Shown in pieces: positions 35,130 through 46,570 of a stretch of 64,000 bases of DNA; the first letter of the stretch is position 1; every line of letters starts with the position of its first letter. The notes below the pieces were generated by a model, which did no database searches, was not told the origin of the DNA, and saw nothing but the letters and a program-made list of their open reading frames with translations. Origin of the DNA: Nageia nagi (Eukaryota; Pinophyta); NCBI GenBank assembly GCA_050084985.1, contig JBITNC010000001.1:148490001-148554000 (forward strand). Reading direction: 5' to 3'. The position numbers and the translations under genes are program-made.

Positions 35130-37560
35130 TCTTATACCAACTAGATCCTCTCTTTTTTGCAATTCATCCATAATTATTTCATGTTCCTCCATTGAAATTT
35201 TCCACAACACTTTATTATGAGGTCTCCCTTTAAATCTATTAAGTTTTACATTTGTTTCCAATACCAAATGTGAGTAGTGTATAATCTTCTAATATATTTT
35301 GAGCAAACCATTCTATCTTATGAGATATGTTTGTATCCATGTGCTAACAACCACCATAGAACCTATTGGATACTCAAAACCATCATCATCAACTCGAGTA
35401 TGAGTTAACTTATCTTTTATTTCAACACATTGAGCTAACCAATACTCTATTCCTTTTTCATTTCTCTTAGGTTCCATCATAATATACACATATCCTATAG
35501 CCAAAATTTGTATCAATAAAATATAACATATAAAACTAACATATATACATAATTGTGCATTTGTATAAATATAACAAATTAAATTACCTTCTTGAACAAG
35601 ATTTGAAACACAATCATAGTAATTTGATGCAAAAACTTGATTCTCATCTTCAATTCTTGTTTCATGTTGATCATTTGATTGTGTAGGTGTAAAATATCTT
35701 TGTTTCCATTCCTCAACCCATTCATTATTTGTACATGCTTTCCAATAACCTACAATAGAAAATTGGTAAAAACATGTAAGATTTCTTGTCCATATAGTCC
35801 ATGTGCTTATATTTGAACTCTTAAATGAATGCCACTTTACTCATTCATTAATTATCTCACAATCACAATGACTTAGAATAGTCTCTTCCTCAACTAACCA
35901 AAAGAACCATTGAATTATAAAATTCTCACTTGATCCTGTAGATAGTTTTGTATTACACCAATCCATAACTCTTCAAATTTTAGTTTCTCTTTAGCAAGAG
36001 TGCTTTTAACGCATGCATTGGCTCCATCATGTTCTCCTTTACCATGTCCAAATTCAAAAAAACTCCACATATGTTGAATATTATTCTATTTGTGAACCCT
36101 ACTTAGCTAATAAAACATACATGCATTTTTAAACTATCTTGTACAATTATTTGACTAGATTAAATTTTGTGTCATTTGAATTTGTCTTTTCTTCAAATTG
36201 TTGTAAAATAACTTGAAGCAATATTGTATAAACTTGGATGAATGTAATTGGTTATCAATCACATAGAAATGGTACTCCCTCAAAAAATTTCTATTATCTT
36301 TGGTACTATCAATTGCATGTCTATATACAATATGAACAAAAATGGAAACTTGCACTGAATTATAATATTGAGATTGAATTTCTTCTTGTGGTGCAAGGGT
36401 ATAGTTTTGTACAAATTCAACCATCGATAATATAGTTCCAATTGAAAATGTGTTTCTACATAAGTGGAATTGACTATCAAGGCACTAAGCATGTTGGTAA
36501 TGTTGCATGTATTTGGGTAGTATCTTACTTTCAAGATCATCCTAAATGTATGCACACTAATATTTTCAATGACCAAATCAACACACTTTCCATTTTTTCC
36601 ATCCTTTAAAGCATACTCAATATTCATGAATTTTTTAACATCCACTAATTATTGTCCAAATTCATGTTCACTTGTTTCATGCATACATCCTCCTAACAAT
36701 GAAAAGTTGCCACATCCAATACATTCTCTAGAAATACATGCCTTCAAATAAAATGATTGGTCATTAGGAGTTTCAAAAAACAACCTTGCTATAAATTCAT
36801 TGATATTTTTTTAAGGCATATTTGTAATACTACATTCCTGCATCAAATCCTTAGTATGTAAAGTATAACAAATATGTCAAAAAAATCATAATAATATCTA
36901 AATTCCATATGAGTCTTACAATAACATGATACTATTTACTTGTTAATTTTCACATACCAAGGTTTGCATTTTCAAATGATCTTTGACTAATAGTACATGG
37001 TAATAATTATTCACCTAAAAATTTACCATAAAGTCAATTTTGAGTCATATCTAATAGGTTTTTAGCATGAGGATCATGACTTTTTGATCCTACTTTTAGT
37101 TTCAAAATATTTCTAGTATTATGTGAAACCCTAGTATTATCATTCTAAAAAATTTTAATTATAGATTTATTTTGGTTATTCAATTTCATGTCAAAATGTA
37201 GGAGTCTTCTACTAAAACTCCAACATTGGTGAACTAGATCTCTTTCAATACTTTATCTTCTCTTTGTAGCTCTTTGTAAAGTTTTATGATTAATGTTTAT
37301 AAATCCACTAACCTTACCTATGATTTTTTTACTTAAGTTGTTCTACTAAATAAAGTTGTTGTTATAGATTGATGTATCACATTCTTGTCTTTAGATCGAC
37401 TCTTCTTTCCTATAGAGTTAATGGCACTAGAAATAATGGATATAACTTATTTAAGGGGTTCATCTTTCTTCACACAAATGAGTAAAGTTTTCACTACCTT
37501 TCTCATTTTCTCCATTTCAATTAATTACAATAGGAGTTGACATTGAAAACTTAATGTTTG
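35130..37560 (-). pseudogene. Transposase-like gene remnant with introns
   Basis: Several exons on the minus strand form one protein-like path. N-terminal part: KMRKVVKTLLICVKKDEPLK, then NTRNILKLKVGSKSHDPHAK and TISQRSFENANLG, ending at a splice donor. After an intron (36838-36957) come FFETPNDQSFYLKACI and a Cys-rich ECIGCGNFSLLGGCMHET. Next are NYTLAPQEEIQSQYYNSVQV, FLREYHFYVIDNQLHSSKFI, and a segment ending FEFGHGKGEHDGANACVKST. The C-terminal part reads WFFWLVEEETILSHCDCEI, then an intron of exactly 93 bp (35495-35587, GT..AG), then KGIEYWLAQCVEIKDKLTHT and YPIGSMVVVSTWIQTYL. The alternating acidic and GHGKG motifs suggest an RNase H-fold transposase, by inference; I cannot name the family. 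Stops, a +1 shift near 35990 and altered residues make it a pseudogene. Confidence 0.55.
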
Positions 37561-37879
37561 CTTAGAGAAAATATGATCATATACCATATTTACATATCTT
37601 CTTATTTATCTCTAAGATTTCTTACCAGACATATTATCTAATCTATTTCTTTCAATTTAAAAAAAAAATATCAAAAGAATTATTAAAACTAGGGATTTCA
37701 ATATCATTTACTATTTCATTTTTTTTATGATTAGAATAAATATCATTTACATTATAAAAATAAGGGTTTAAATGAATATCTAAATTTGATTCAATATTCA
37801 CATTTCACACATTATTCAAAGGAGGTTCTAAAGGTATACTTGGATTTGTATCCCTAGTTATCAAAATTCAAGCTTCATT
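37561..37879. other. Spacer between two divergent pseudogenes
   Basis: AT-rich with poly-A/poly-T runs. It lies between the start of the minus-strand transposase-like remnant and the start of the plus-strand coiled-coil remnant. Nothing else seen. Confidence 0.35.
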
Positions 37880-39358
37880 CACTAGTGGATTTGAAGATGT
37901 GGTTAGATTTGAAGCTCCATAGCAAGATAGAAAAATCAAATCAAGATTGGTTTGAGAATATGCACAAAGAACAAACTATTTTGGGGCAAATACAATTAGA
38001 TACAATTATGGAAATTCATAAGCAAGTCTTAGAAATATCAGCAAAATAATTTGAACCATCTTTTAGAAAAGCCTCAAATGCAAAACATATATCTCTACAA
38101 CTAAGATTTGATAAAATAATTCAGATGGATATGATAAAAATAATAAAATTATAATGACTCTAATGTATGTTGATATAACTCTTTTAGAGAGAAAGGTAAA
38201 CAAGTTGGAGAAATAGTAGGATGTTGTAAATGAAAAAGTGAAATTTCACTTGACACAAATTGGCATCTTAAACAAACAAATACATGAGTTATAGGAGGTT
38301 ATTGAGTCATCTAAATTGACCAAGGTATTGGAAGAAAGGGAAGAAGAACTAAAGGCAAAAGACATTAAGCTGATAATGAAGAATGGTTGGATAGAGGATC
38401 TAGTTCTAGATATAGAATCCTTGGAATATTCTTTGAAGAACAAGGAAATTGAATGCAAAATATAAAAATAAGAAAAGAAGAAGCTTCAGGAGAATTTAAA
38501 GGCTTTACAAGATGATGGTATAAATAAAGATGAAGATTTGAATATTGTAGCTAAAAAGTTTACTAAGGCTAAGGCAAAGTTTGAAGAGAAATTGAAGATC
38601 CAGGATCAAACACTAGCCCAATAGACAAAGGCATCAATGCTAACATGATTTTCAATAAATGCCCTAAAGAATATTAAGTTCAAATACTGGGGTAAATTTA
38701 TTCCTATTTTAGATTTATTACATTTAGTTAAGTATGTAATATATTATGAAAATTAGATAAAGAAATATAAATTTATTTTTGATAAGAAGAGCAGAATTGC
38801 AAAAATGTATAGTGAAAATCAAGAAATCATCAAGGAAATGAATGAAAAAGAAATAATAGATATAAGTGTTGATGATTCTTTTGATAAAATCCTGGCTACA
38901 ACTTAAAAGGTATCCCATTTGTATGAGTTGGTATCATGTATTGAAAAATGTTTGAATTTATTGAATCTAAAAATTAATAGGTTAAATGGTGAAAATTAAT
39001 AGGTTAAATGGTGCCTTGAAAGTTTTTAATAGGAATAAGATGCCTCCCTTATATAAGGAAGATAACAATTTATTTACACTTGATGAAATGAAGACATATA
39101 GTGACTAGGCACAGAAACTAAATGACATCTTTGTAGACTAAATAAAAGATAATTTTACAAATAAGTTCTAGAAATTCATTCAAGAAATGACCAAGATAGA
39201 GAAATGAGTCGTAAAGCTAGCTAGAGTGAAGCTAAATATCAATCTAAAAGCCATTAATCAATTTGTTTCATTATCTTAGCTTATTCAAGATATGGAATCT
39301 CCATTAGATGAAGAGTGGTCCAAGGTTGTTGCAGTTTTGCCCAAAGAGGGTGTAGATT
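37880..39358 (+). pseudogene. Coiled-coil protein remnant, possibly a retroelement gag
   Basis: Not recognised as a named family. The first part reads MWLDLKLHSKIEKSNQDWF and IMEIHKQVLEISAK. After a frameshift near 38170 a long heptad-rich stretch follows: LLERKVNKLEK, LTKVLEEREEELKAKDIKL, SLEYSLKNKEIECKI, VAKKFTKAKAKFEEKLKIQ. Further on are ENQEIIKEMNEKEIID and LDEEWSKVVAVLPKEGVD with a stop at 39358-39360. Charge and leucine spacing predict a long coiled coil. Most stops fall where Gln would fit. A polypurine-like GTTGAAGAG and LTR-like TGTTAGCAC occur 0.8 kb downstream, so it could be the gag-like protein of a non-autonomous element; a host gene fragment is the alternative. Confidence 0.5.
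38970..39013 (+). repeat. Exact 22-bp tandem duplication
   Basis: AAAATTAATAGGTTAAATGG plus TG occurs twice in a row without a mismatch inside the coiled-coil remnant. The duplication (22 bp) shifts the frame, so it arose after or during loss of coding function. Confidence 0.95.
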
Positions 39359-39568
39359 AAGGTATTTTTGTATACATTGTTAGTAGTTTTATACAAATTT
39401 TTGTAATTTTTATTCTAAGTTCGAGATTTGGTGGTACAAATATACCAACTAATTGCCAAAATGTATATATGTACATATTTTTGGAGATATAAGAAGAGTT
39501 TTGTATGGGTATGCTCTATTTACATCCTTTATTATTTGATGAAATATTTATACCTAGTCAATTTTAAA
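39359..39568. other. Non-coding tail after the coiled-coil remnant
   Basis: AT-rich, no signal, leading into the ~110-bp tandem units. Confidence 0.4.
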
Positions 39569-39885
39569 CATTTCTATAGTGTTTCACTTTGGTAGAGATC
39601 TAATAGTATTGGTGTGCATAAAGTTTGCTGGAATGATGAAAAAATAAGTTAGTGGTAGGGCTTAGTCATTTTTTAGCATTTCCTAGAGTGTTCAATATTA
39701 GCGAGGATCTGATAGTTTTTAGATGCATGAACTTCACTAGAATGGTAGAAAAATAATACAATGTTATACTTAGCCATTTTCTTACATTTTATAGAACATT
39801 TGATTTTGGAGAAGATCTGGCAAAGTGAAGAAGACTACATTCTATTGGAACAATGAGAAAATCATACAAGTCATTTTCTTTAGTT
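39569..39885 (+). repeat. ~108-bp tandem repeat, 3 units
   Basis: Units begin near 39569, 39677 and 39785 with CATTT.(C)TATAG.GT.TT-like sequence, share GAGATCTG.TAGT, CTGGAATGATG or CTAGAATGGTAG, and end in AGTCATTTT. Divergence between units is high. Confidence 0.75.
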
Positions 39886-40156
39886 CTAGCCCTATAAGAG
39901 GTGGTTCAATCATGTACTATGGAGACTTTCAATTATTTCAACCAACTTAAATGTTCTAGTTTTGAATATTCAAGTTCCAGCTATCCATATCAAAGTATGG
40001 TTGAATAATTCTACCAAAAAAGTTCATTTTACCTTTGTATTTGATTCTGATGGGTCCATTTGAATGCAAGTACTTATAAATATCATTGAAACCCCAATGC
40101 AACATATTTTCATTCTAAGAAGGTTATTTCAACTTCTAGATTCAAGTTTAAAGTTT

Positions 40157-40560
40157 TGAACAAGTTGAAGAGTGTTAGCACACATGGAGGATTGGTCTAG
40201 ATATTTGTAGATTGAAATCTGGGGTTTAAATCTTATCAAAGATTAAATTTGATACATTATAAATATCTAGATAGTTTTTTATATATATTCTATCTATTAG
40301 ATTTTGTTAGGAATTAGTTAGAATATATTTTATAGAGGAAAACTATAAATATTACCTTCATTAAAGAGAATATGTTGAATATAGTAGATATTGCCCCTAT
40401 TTTGTAGTTGTGTCAATGATAATAGAATATAATTTGCTTCTTGATCTCTTAACTATGATCTATTTATCACTTTTCTTAAATCATTGTGTGATATATTTAT
40501 TTGCACTTCATGGACTATGAGAGATTATTAGTAGTTAATTCGTATCTACAAAGCGCTTGT
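40157..40560 (+). repeat. Possible LTR after the coiled-coil remnant
   Basis: TGTTAGCACACATGGAGG follows a short purine tract (GTTGAAGAG). A TATA-like CTATAAATATT lies at about 40345. No second copy is in the window, so an LTR is inferred from layout only; the right end is unknown. Confidence 0.35.
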
Positions 40561-40881
40561 AGGTTATTATTACTTGGAGTGTCATGTATTATTTGGTGGT
40601 TACAAAATCAAACTATTTGATCAGCTTGAATTCTACTATAATGGATGCCTGTGCTAGTTGAGATATTTATTTTTGCTTATTTGCATCCACTAATCTAGAA
40701 TCTTAGATTTGCTGTAGTCACACTAGTTTATTTTCTACACTCTTTGCTTTTGCAATTCTCAATTTGATCTCAATTGGAACCAACCTTCTTTGGAGATAGA
40801 TTTCTAGCAATAGAAATCATTCATCATAATTATAGTTGTGACTTTGATACATGGGCACATGTACAAATTATAGCATCTTAG

Positions 40882-41330
40882 TCAACACTAACCATACATG
40901 TCTTGTATTTTATTATGGGTTCAAGATTTAGAAAATAAGTATGATTCTTGGTTGTTATCACAATTGTATCAAGTTTTATTGGCATATTATTTCTAATTAT
41001 TTTTTCTTCATCTAGATGCTTAAACACAATCAAGAAAGTCAACCATACATATATTGTATTTCATTATGGATACAAGCTTTAGAAAACAAGTTTGATTCTT
41101 GGTTGTTATCACAATTACATCATGTCTTATTAGCATATTTTTAAGTCTTTTTTCTTCATCTAGTCGCCTAAGCATAGACAAAAAGGTCAAACATACATGT
41201 GTCATTATGGGTGCAAGATTCAAAAAATAAGTATGATTTCTTGGCTATTATCATAATTGCAACAAGATTTATTGGCATGTTATTTTTAACTATTTTATCT
41301 TTTCTTTCCATATTTTTATGATGCTCTCAT
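40882..41330. repeat. ~153-bp tandem repeat, 3 units
   Basis: Units start at GTCAAC..ACCATACATG (40882), GTCAACCATACATATATTG (41037) and GTCAAACATACATGTGTCAT (41190). All share ATTATGG.T.CAAG, AAGT.TGATTCTTGGTTGTTAT and CTTATTGGCATATT-like blocks. Confidence 0.85.
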
Positions 41331-41404
41331 GTACAGTGCATAGAAAACCATCATGAAAAGCCTATTATGATAGATTATAATCACCCTTGAAGCTCTAATT
41401 TGAT

Positions 41405-41850
41405 TTAGTGATTCATCACATTTTCAATAAGCATAGCACAAAATTTTCAATATTAAAAAATATCAGATAATATCTCATAGAGATCCTAAATAAAATATGC
41501 ATAAAACACCATAAGAAAACATGATAACAAGTGACATAGATGATCTCAAAGGTGATATATGAGATTGCCTTTCCCTTCCCCTTGGATCTACCTAGGGTTG
41601 GGCTTTCCATCATCTTTACCTTCCCCTTGGAGCTACCAAGAGCTGGATATCTCTCTACATTATTCTTCTCCAAATGATCATCCACCCATTATTCATACAC
41701 CTTCTCAACATAAAATAGAATTTCCCTTGTAGAACAAATCCAAGCATGTAGGAGTTCCATGTAGCTCTCATGGTCCTTAGGAAACTCTTGAGGAGGGGAT
41801 CCCAAAACCCTTATCACTTTTAAACTCAAAGACTCACCAAGAGTTAGATC
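41405..41850 (-). pseudogene. Unrecognised coding fragment
   Basis: The minus strand reads LTLGESLSLKVIRVLGSPPQ, then FPKDHESYMELLHAWICSTR, ILFYVEKVYE, a single TAA, and WVDDHLEKNNVERYPALGSS, with a short duplicated peptide motif (SSKGKVKMMESP / RSKGKGKA). The frame is otherwise open for about 115 codons, and the 3' half was found open from 41685 to 41416. The last 40 codons look like intron or 3' flank. I do not recognise the family. It lies just left of a copia-family LTR and could be a captured or truncated gene exon. Confidence 0.4.
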
Positions 41851-41924
41851 CTACTTTCATTTAAGTTAAGGAGGGGAATTTGAATCCTTAGAGACCTCCT
41901 CAATATTACTATTCTCTTTAAGTC

Positions 41925-42436
41925 TATTGGAATGTATAATACATTATTATAAGGTCTCTTAATTCTAATTCACTTAATACTTAAGGGTATCCCTAAATAC
42001 CTTAAGAATTTAGAGAATATGATAATGTAAATTCATTAATACTTAAAAGTATCCCTAGATACCATTTAAGTATTTGTGAATATGATAATGTAACTTGTCA
42101 CACTCCATTTCATGAGCATGCCCCTTAGGTAGAAGGATGATGTATGTCATGACATTGTACAATGGTTAATAGGGTGATCCGAGGGAGGACTTTGACCTAT
42201 AAATAGGACCTTGTTTAGGTTGTAGGAGAAGTAAGAAATAGTTGTTGTAAGAGAGTGCTCTTTGAGAATAAGATCTTAGATTAGTGGATGTACTCCCATG
42301 ATTGGAGGAACCACTTTATATTAGTTTCATATTATATGAATGGCTATTTTGTTTTTATGTTATGGATGATTTTTTAGATAGCCTTCATGTGATCTTGGGT
42401 AATTAGGAATTGATTCTTGGTAGGCTAGTTCTTTCA
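41925..42436 (+). repeat. Copia-family LTR, copy C
   Basis: 512 bp; starts TATTGGAATGTATAATAC (TG mutated to TA) and ends TTTCA. It aligns with the LTRs at 20326, 33274 and 55571. A TATA box (CCTATAAATAGG, about 42198) is present. The hairpin block is decayed to CTCCCATGATTGGAG. Confidence 0.8.
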
Positions 42437-42438
42437 AT

Positions 42439-42452
42439 TGGTATCAAAACCA
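42439..42452 (+). other. Primer-binding site, copia copy C
   Basis: TGGTATCAAAACC begins two bases after the LTR end, the same layout as in element A. Confidence 0.7.
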
Positions 42453-43773
42453 TGCTTGGATGTTTCTCTTCAACATCTTGAAGTTCCTTCATCTTTCTTC
42501 TTGGAGGTTCATCAACATCCTTGGTTGAGGTAAAAGGTTTTTGAAGGTATAACATCCTTCCTTATCTTCCTTTTATGTCAAATTTTGGATCATTTTTACA
42601 ATGATGCTAACAATTTTTGTGCCCTACAATATATTATTGCTATAAAAGCCATATTAAATTTCTTAGTTGAAATTTTAAATTTGCATACAATTAGCAATAA
42701 TATGTTATCAATTTTTGCAATTTTTTTAACTACCTAAATTTTCCAAAATTATTTTTTCCTTACAATTTACAAAATATTTTTTTTTTTTTTAAATTGTAAT
42801 TATTTTTATAAAAATATATATCTTGCACTTAAGACCTTTTAAGGGGAGGCATTTGCAATAAAAATAAAATAGTATAATATAATTTTAGGGGAACACTCTT
42901 TGTAAAATAAAAAAAGTATTTACATTAAACTATAGGGGGTATTTTTTTAAACCTATTTATCTAAAATAATGGGGAACCTTGAAATATTTGAAAATTAGAT
43001 TTAATACTTTGAAATATTTGAATAAAATTTTTTGTTGTTTGCATAAAATATCAAAATATTTTTTTTATGTTTCAAATGTTGGAGGTGACCTCTCCTCAAT
43101 GTTGGTTACCCCAACCCCACCATAGCTGGCACCATAATGTCACATCACCCATGATGAACACCCTCCTCGCCATCTGCCATTATATCATCTTGGTGGCTTT
43201 GCCAACCTCCCGCCATGTGCTTTACTAGCTAAGTGATAGTCGAGCAACTAGCTCAAGCCATGAATATCCTTCCCCTCCACATAACCCTTTATGTAGGCCA
43301 TCATCTTCAACTGTTTTGATCATATCAAATTTATTTTCTTTAAAGAGAGGAAGAAATAGGAAGCCATAACCTCTTAGGGTGTGCAACCAACTAAACACCT
43401 ATGTCACCCTCGCTTGGACCTTTACCCTTGATCCAACTCTTCTGATTCCTTAGTGATCCTACCATGGTCTCATTTCCATTATCCCTTGGATCCTCCCCAT
43501 AATTCCTCTCCTCATGCCTCTAATGTGGCTTGGCCTATACTTCTCTTATTATGGGCACCACCTTACAAGCTTGCTCCCGATCATGCCCTTCCTTGACCTC
43601 CTTGTAGCTATTGTGCAAGTTATTAATCATTAATTGGTAGCTATAGAAAAGGTCCCCCATAGGCATACAAGTATTTTCCCCCACATGTTGTGATGGCCTC
43701 TTCTCCCTAGTCAAGTTGCACTCCACCCCATTAGCCAAATGGTCAAGCAACACTCCACCCTAGTGGCCATCTT
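42453..43773 (+). other. Leader of copia copy C, truncated by insertion
   Basis: AT-rich with poly-T runs, then a GC-richer part from 43080 (CCCCAACCCCACCATAGC...) that includes a short minus-strand frame (43535-43753) of no recognised family. It ends abruptly at the LTR beginning at 43774. No copia coding region follows. Confidence 0.5.
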
Positions 43774-45033
43774 TGTAATGATCCAAATATAATCACAAGT
43801 ACAAATTAGTAAATTTTAACCAATAAAATCTAACATCAAGCTTAAGGCATAAATTACAAGCATACAAACCCTCAGTATGTTAATGTTAGGGTTAGGACAT
43901 CCAATATAAGCTAACAACATGAAAATATATCAATGTCTGGCTTAGATAAATAAAAAGAAATGTAAACAAGCTCACAATACCAACATCTGGCTCATACATG
44001 CATAAATAGATAATCAAACCACAATGTTACAATAATAGAGCATACACACAAATTATATGAGATTCAAATTCCCATAGGCTATATATATGATATGAGATGA
44101 ATAACAATACATTACCAAGCTTCCAAAGCTAGACATTAGCCTCTAAGGAACCAACTATGGCATAATTTGTATCCTCAAACTAGAAGGATAGATGGGATAG
44201 TATTGCTCCGTCAAAACCTAAATGCTCTCCATTAAAGGAGCCCTCCTCTGATCATGAAAACCACTAAAGGTAGAAGGGCAACCTTTAAATACCACCGAAT
44301 GGGAAAGGGTGCTACACCAATGTTGTAGACTAACAGGATCCCTCAGCCTGATAGTCCTCCTATATGTTACACCTAGGGGATTGCTTAGCATCACTAAGTC
44401 TTCTTGTCCTCTAGAGGGTATAAGTGTAATAATTACCAAGCATATACAATAATGAAGCTCTAATGTTTCTTTATACACTTGCTCTATCTGAATCTCACAT
44501 AGAAGTCATCACCTAGATCCTCTAATCCAATGTTGGCCTCTTAGGGGCCTAGAATACCCAACATGGATGTCTAATGGTTAGGCATGCCAACATGGGTGCC
44601 TGAGGGTTAGGCATGCCAACATGGGGGCCTAATGTGCATTAAGTACCAAATTGGGAGTCTAGGAGTGCCACACATGCCCACATGGGTTAAGAAGTCATGT
44701 GTGCATTTTTGGTGTCAAGCTAGGCCAACATGGGGGTATGGGAGCCTCCCTAAGGATGGCACATGCATATAAGTGTCTATCTAGTCATCTAAGTGTAATA
44801 ATAGACCTTGGGATTCCCCCAATAAAGATTGAGATCTACAAGTGAAATAATAACTCCTAATCTAGACTTGGGAGGGAGATGTCCCATTTGGGGATCATAA
44901 TGGGGTCCATTGACCCATAAAATCTTCTATCCCAAGTTATAAACATGAAAGGATAATGCATTAATAAAATATATTACAAGAGGAACCTATTGTAACCTAT
45001 AGTTAATTATGACCTGATAAGGGGGACATCACA
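43774..45033 (-). repeat. 3' LTR (1260 bp) of the decapeptide-repeat element
   Basis: Minus strand: starts TGTGATGTCCCC directly after a polypurine tract and ends GGATCATTACA. 43774-44402 is directly repeated at 48565-49193, and the whole LTR is similar to 55832-57083. It contains about six units of a ~30-bp repeat (see 44525-44690). Confidence 0.85.
44525..44690. repeat. 30-bp minisatellite inside the LTR
   Basis: CCAACATGGG-like cores (plus strand) recur at 44527, 44558, 44587, 44616, about 44646 and 44676, a spacing of 29-31 bp. Confidence 0.8.
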
Positions 45034-45050
45034 AATCCTCCCCTCTTGAA
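45034..45050 (-). other. Polypurine tract
   Basis: Minus strand CAAGAGGGGAGGATT sits directly before the LTR start TGTGATG. Confidence 0.75.
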
Positions 45051-45175
45051 TTGCTTGCCCTCAAGCAATAGTGGAAGATTGGAATGCAACTCTAATATAT
45101 CCTCTCCATGATGAAGGTATTATATGAACTATTGAATCTATATCCTCATACATCAATAATGCATGAAAAAAACTT

Positions 45176-46570
45176 TCACATGATACAACTATCACTCCTC
45201 ATCGATGGCTTCATGGCTATCCTCAAAAAGCATGGAAGTGTATGAAAGTCTTCGGGAGAAAGTACTTGCAAAAACCTTAAGTAAATCATAAGTGAGTGTA
45301 AACCAGTGGAGCCTTTTCTCCATGCATGAGGCCAAGTCCTCTCCAAGCCCATAATGGAGTCCAAAACTCCCCCAACTACTAGTATGAAGTGAAAAACTCC
45401 TCCATCCTTCAATGTGTAGTGCCCAACTACTTTTCCATCCAACATCAAGTACATGGACCTTCCTAGGTTCAATGTGGGTAACCTACACTCCCTCAACCCA
45501 ATCGTTGGGTACCCAAGCTCCTCCAAACTAAACATAGGATATCCTAGCTTCTTCATTATTTTTTTTATACATAAGAATCCCTTAACCTTGCACATGAAGT
45601 GTAAAAGTCTTCCTAAGTCCAACGTGGGATGAAAGAAATCCTCTAAGCCCAATTTTCCATTCCAAGCTTCCTCAATGCTCCATGTGAGGGATAAAGGATT
45701 CCTCAACTCCAATATTGGGTAGAAAACCTCCTTAAGGCTCAATATGAAGTAACAATCCTTCTTCAAGGCAAATGTGAGGTGCAAGAGGCCCTCCAAACTC
45801 ATTGTACAATACATGTCCTTCCCAGGCTTCAACATGGTGAACAAGAGGTCCCTTAAAATCTATATCCCATGCCCAAGCTCCTTGATGTGAAACATGGGGT
45901 ATAAAGGCTCCTTATTTCTCTTCTCCTCATTCCATGGTCCCTTCACATCCAACATGGCCACACCTTCTCCTTTATCCTTATTTTTACACCACTCAATCAT
46001 CTCCTGTAGTGTGAAGAAAGAATGTAGTCTAATGAATATCCAATCAGCAACAAATATTCCCCTCCAAAAATTAGCAAATTTGTGATACTCAGGTTTGAAA
46101 TCAATATGTAATGGCTCAAAATTAGTCCTCAATTTACCCCATGAATCATACAAACACATGATAACATCTCCCATGGTGGATAAGGAAGTTGCCAACATTG
46201 GTTCTTCAAAAATACCCCAACATGGTACAAGGAAATTCATTCATGGAATCTTCAACTGTCTACTAACAATAAGCAACAAATCAATACCTGATATACCAAT
46301 AGTAATAACCCCCTTATCATCAATAGTCAATACATGTGATGCATGAATAACAGTCCTCCAATTATTACTAAAACATACAACCATTATATACCAATCATTA
46401 ATAGTCCCTAATGGACTCAAAAGTGTTGTCCAAATAGCCAAGAATGCAACCCTATTAATCATGAAGAATGCAGCCTCAAATGTTGATAATAATAGAAACA
46501 TTTTAGTCCTAATTTTCTCCGTTATCATTATCTTCAAAAAAAGGATTTGGTCCCCAAAATTGCCAAACAC
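45176..46570 (-). pseudogene. Unrecognised ORF ending in ~22 ten-residue tandem repeats
   Basis: Three open pieces (46570-46241, 46240-45860, 45844-45176) lie in one frame separated only by single stops, about 465 codons in total. The N-terminal two thirds read for example SNNWRTVIHASHVLTIDDKG and DVIMCLYDSWGKLRTNF, with a hydrophobic stretch near the start; no family recognised. From about 45960 to 45300 the DNA has an exact 30-bp period, read as ten-residue repeats such as FSLEELGYPT, IGLRECRLPT, LNLGRSMYLM and LSLKEVFYPI: aliphatic at position 1, Leu often at 3, hydrophobic near 7, Thr/Met/Ile at 10. Only TAG/TAA-type stops break it and the 30-bp phase is never lost. A solenoid or fibrous structure is possible, by inference. 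Confidence 0.55.
45300..45960 (-). repeat. Exact 30-bp minisatellite, ~22 units
   Basis: Plus-strand cores of the type TCCAACATGGG recur at 45319, 45349, 45379, 45409, 45439, 45469, 45499, 45529, then 45589, 45619, 45649, 45679, 45709, 45739, 45769, 45799, 45829, 45859, 45889 and 45949, always a multiple of 30 apart. Units at 45559 and 45919 are degenerate. Confidence 0.9.

Noticed and set aside
36238-36751. Plus-strand frames of 60-65 codons
   Set aside because: Antisense shadows of the minus-strand transposase-like remnant.
45894-46346. Plus-strand frames of 63 and 83 codons
   Set aside because: Antisense to the long minus-strand frame of the LTR element; no motif.
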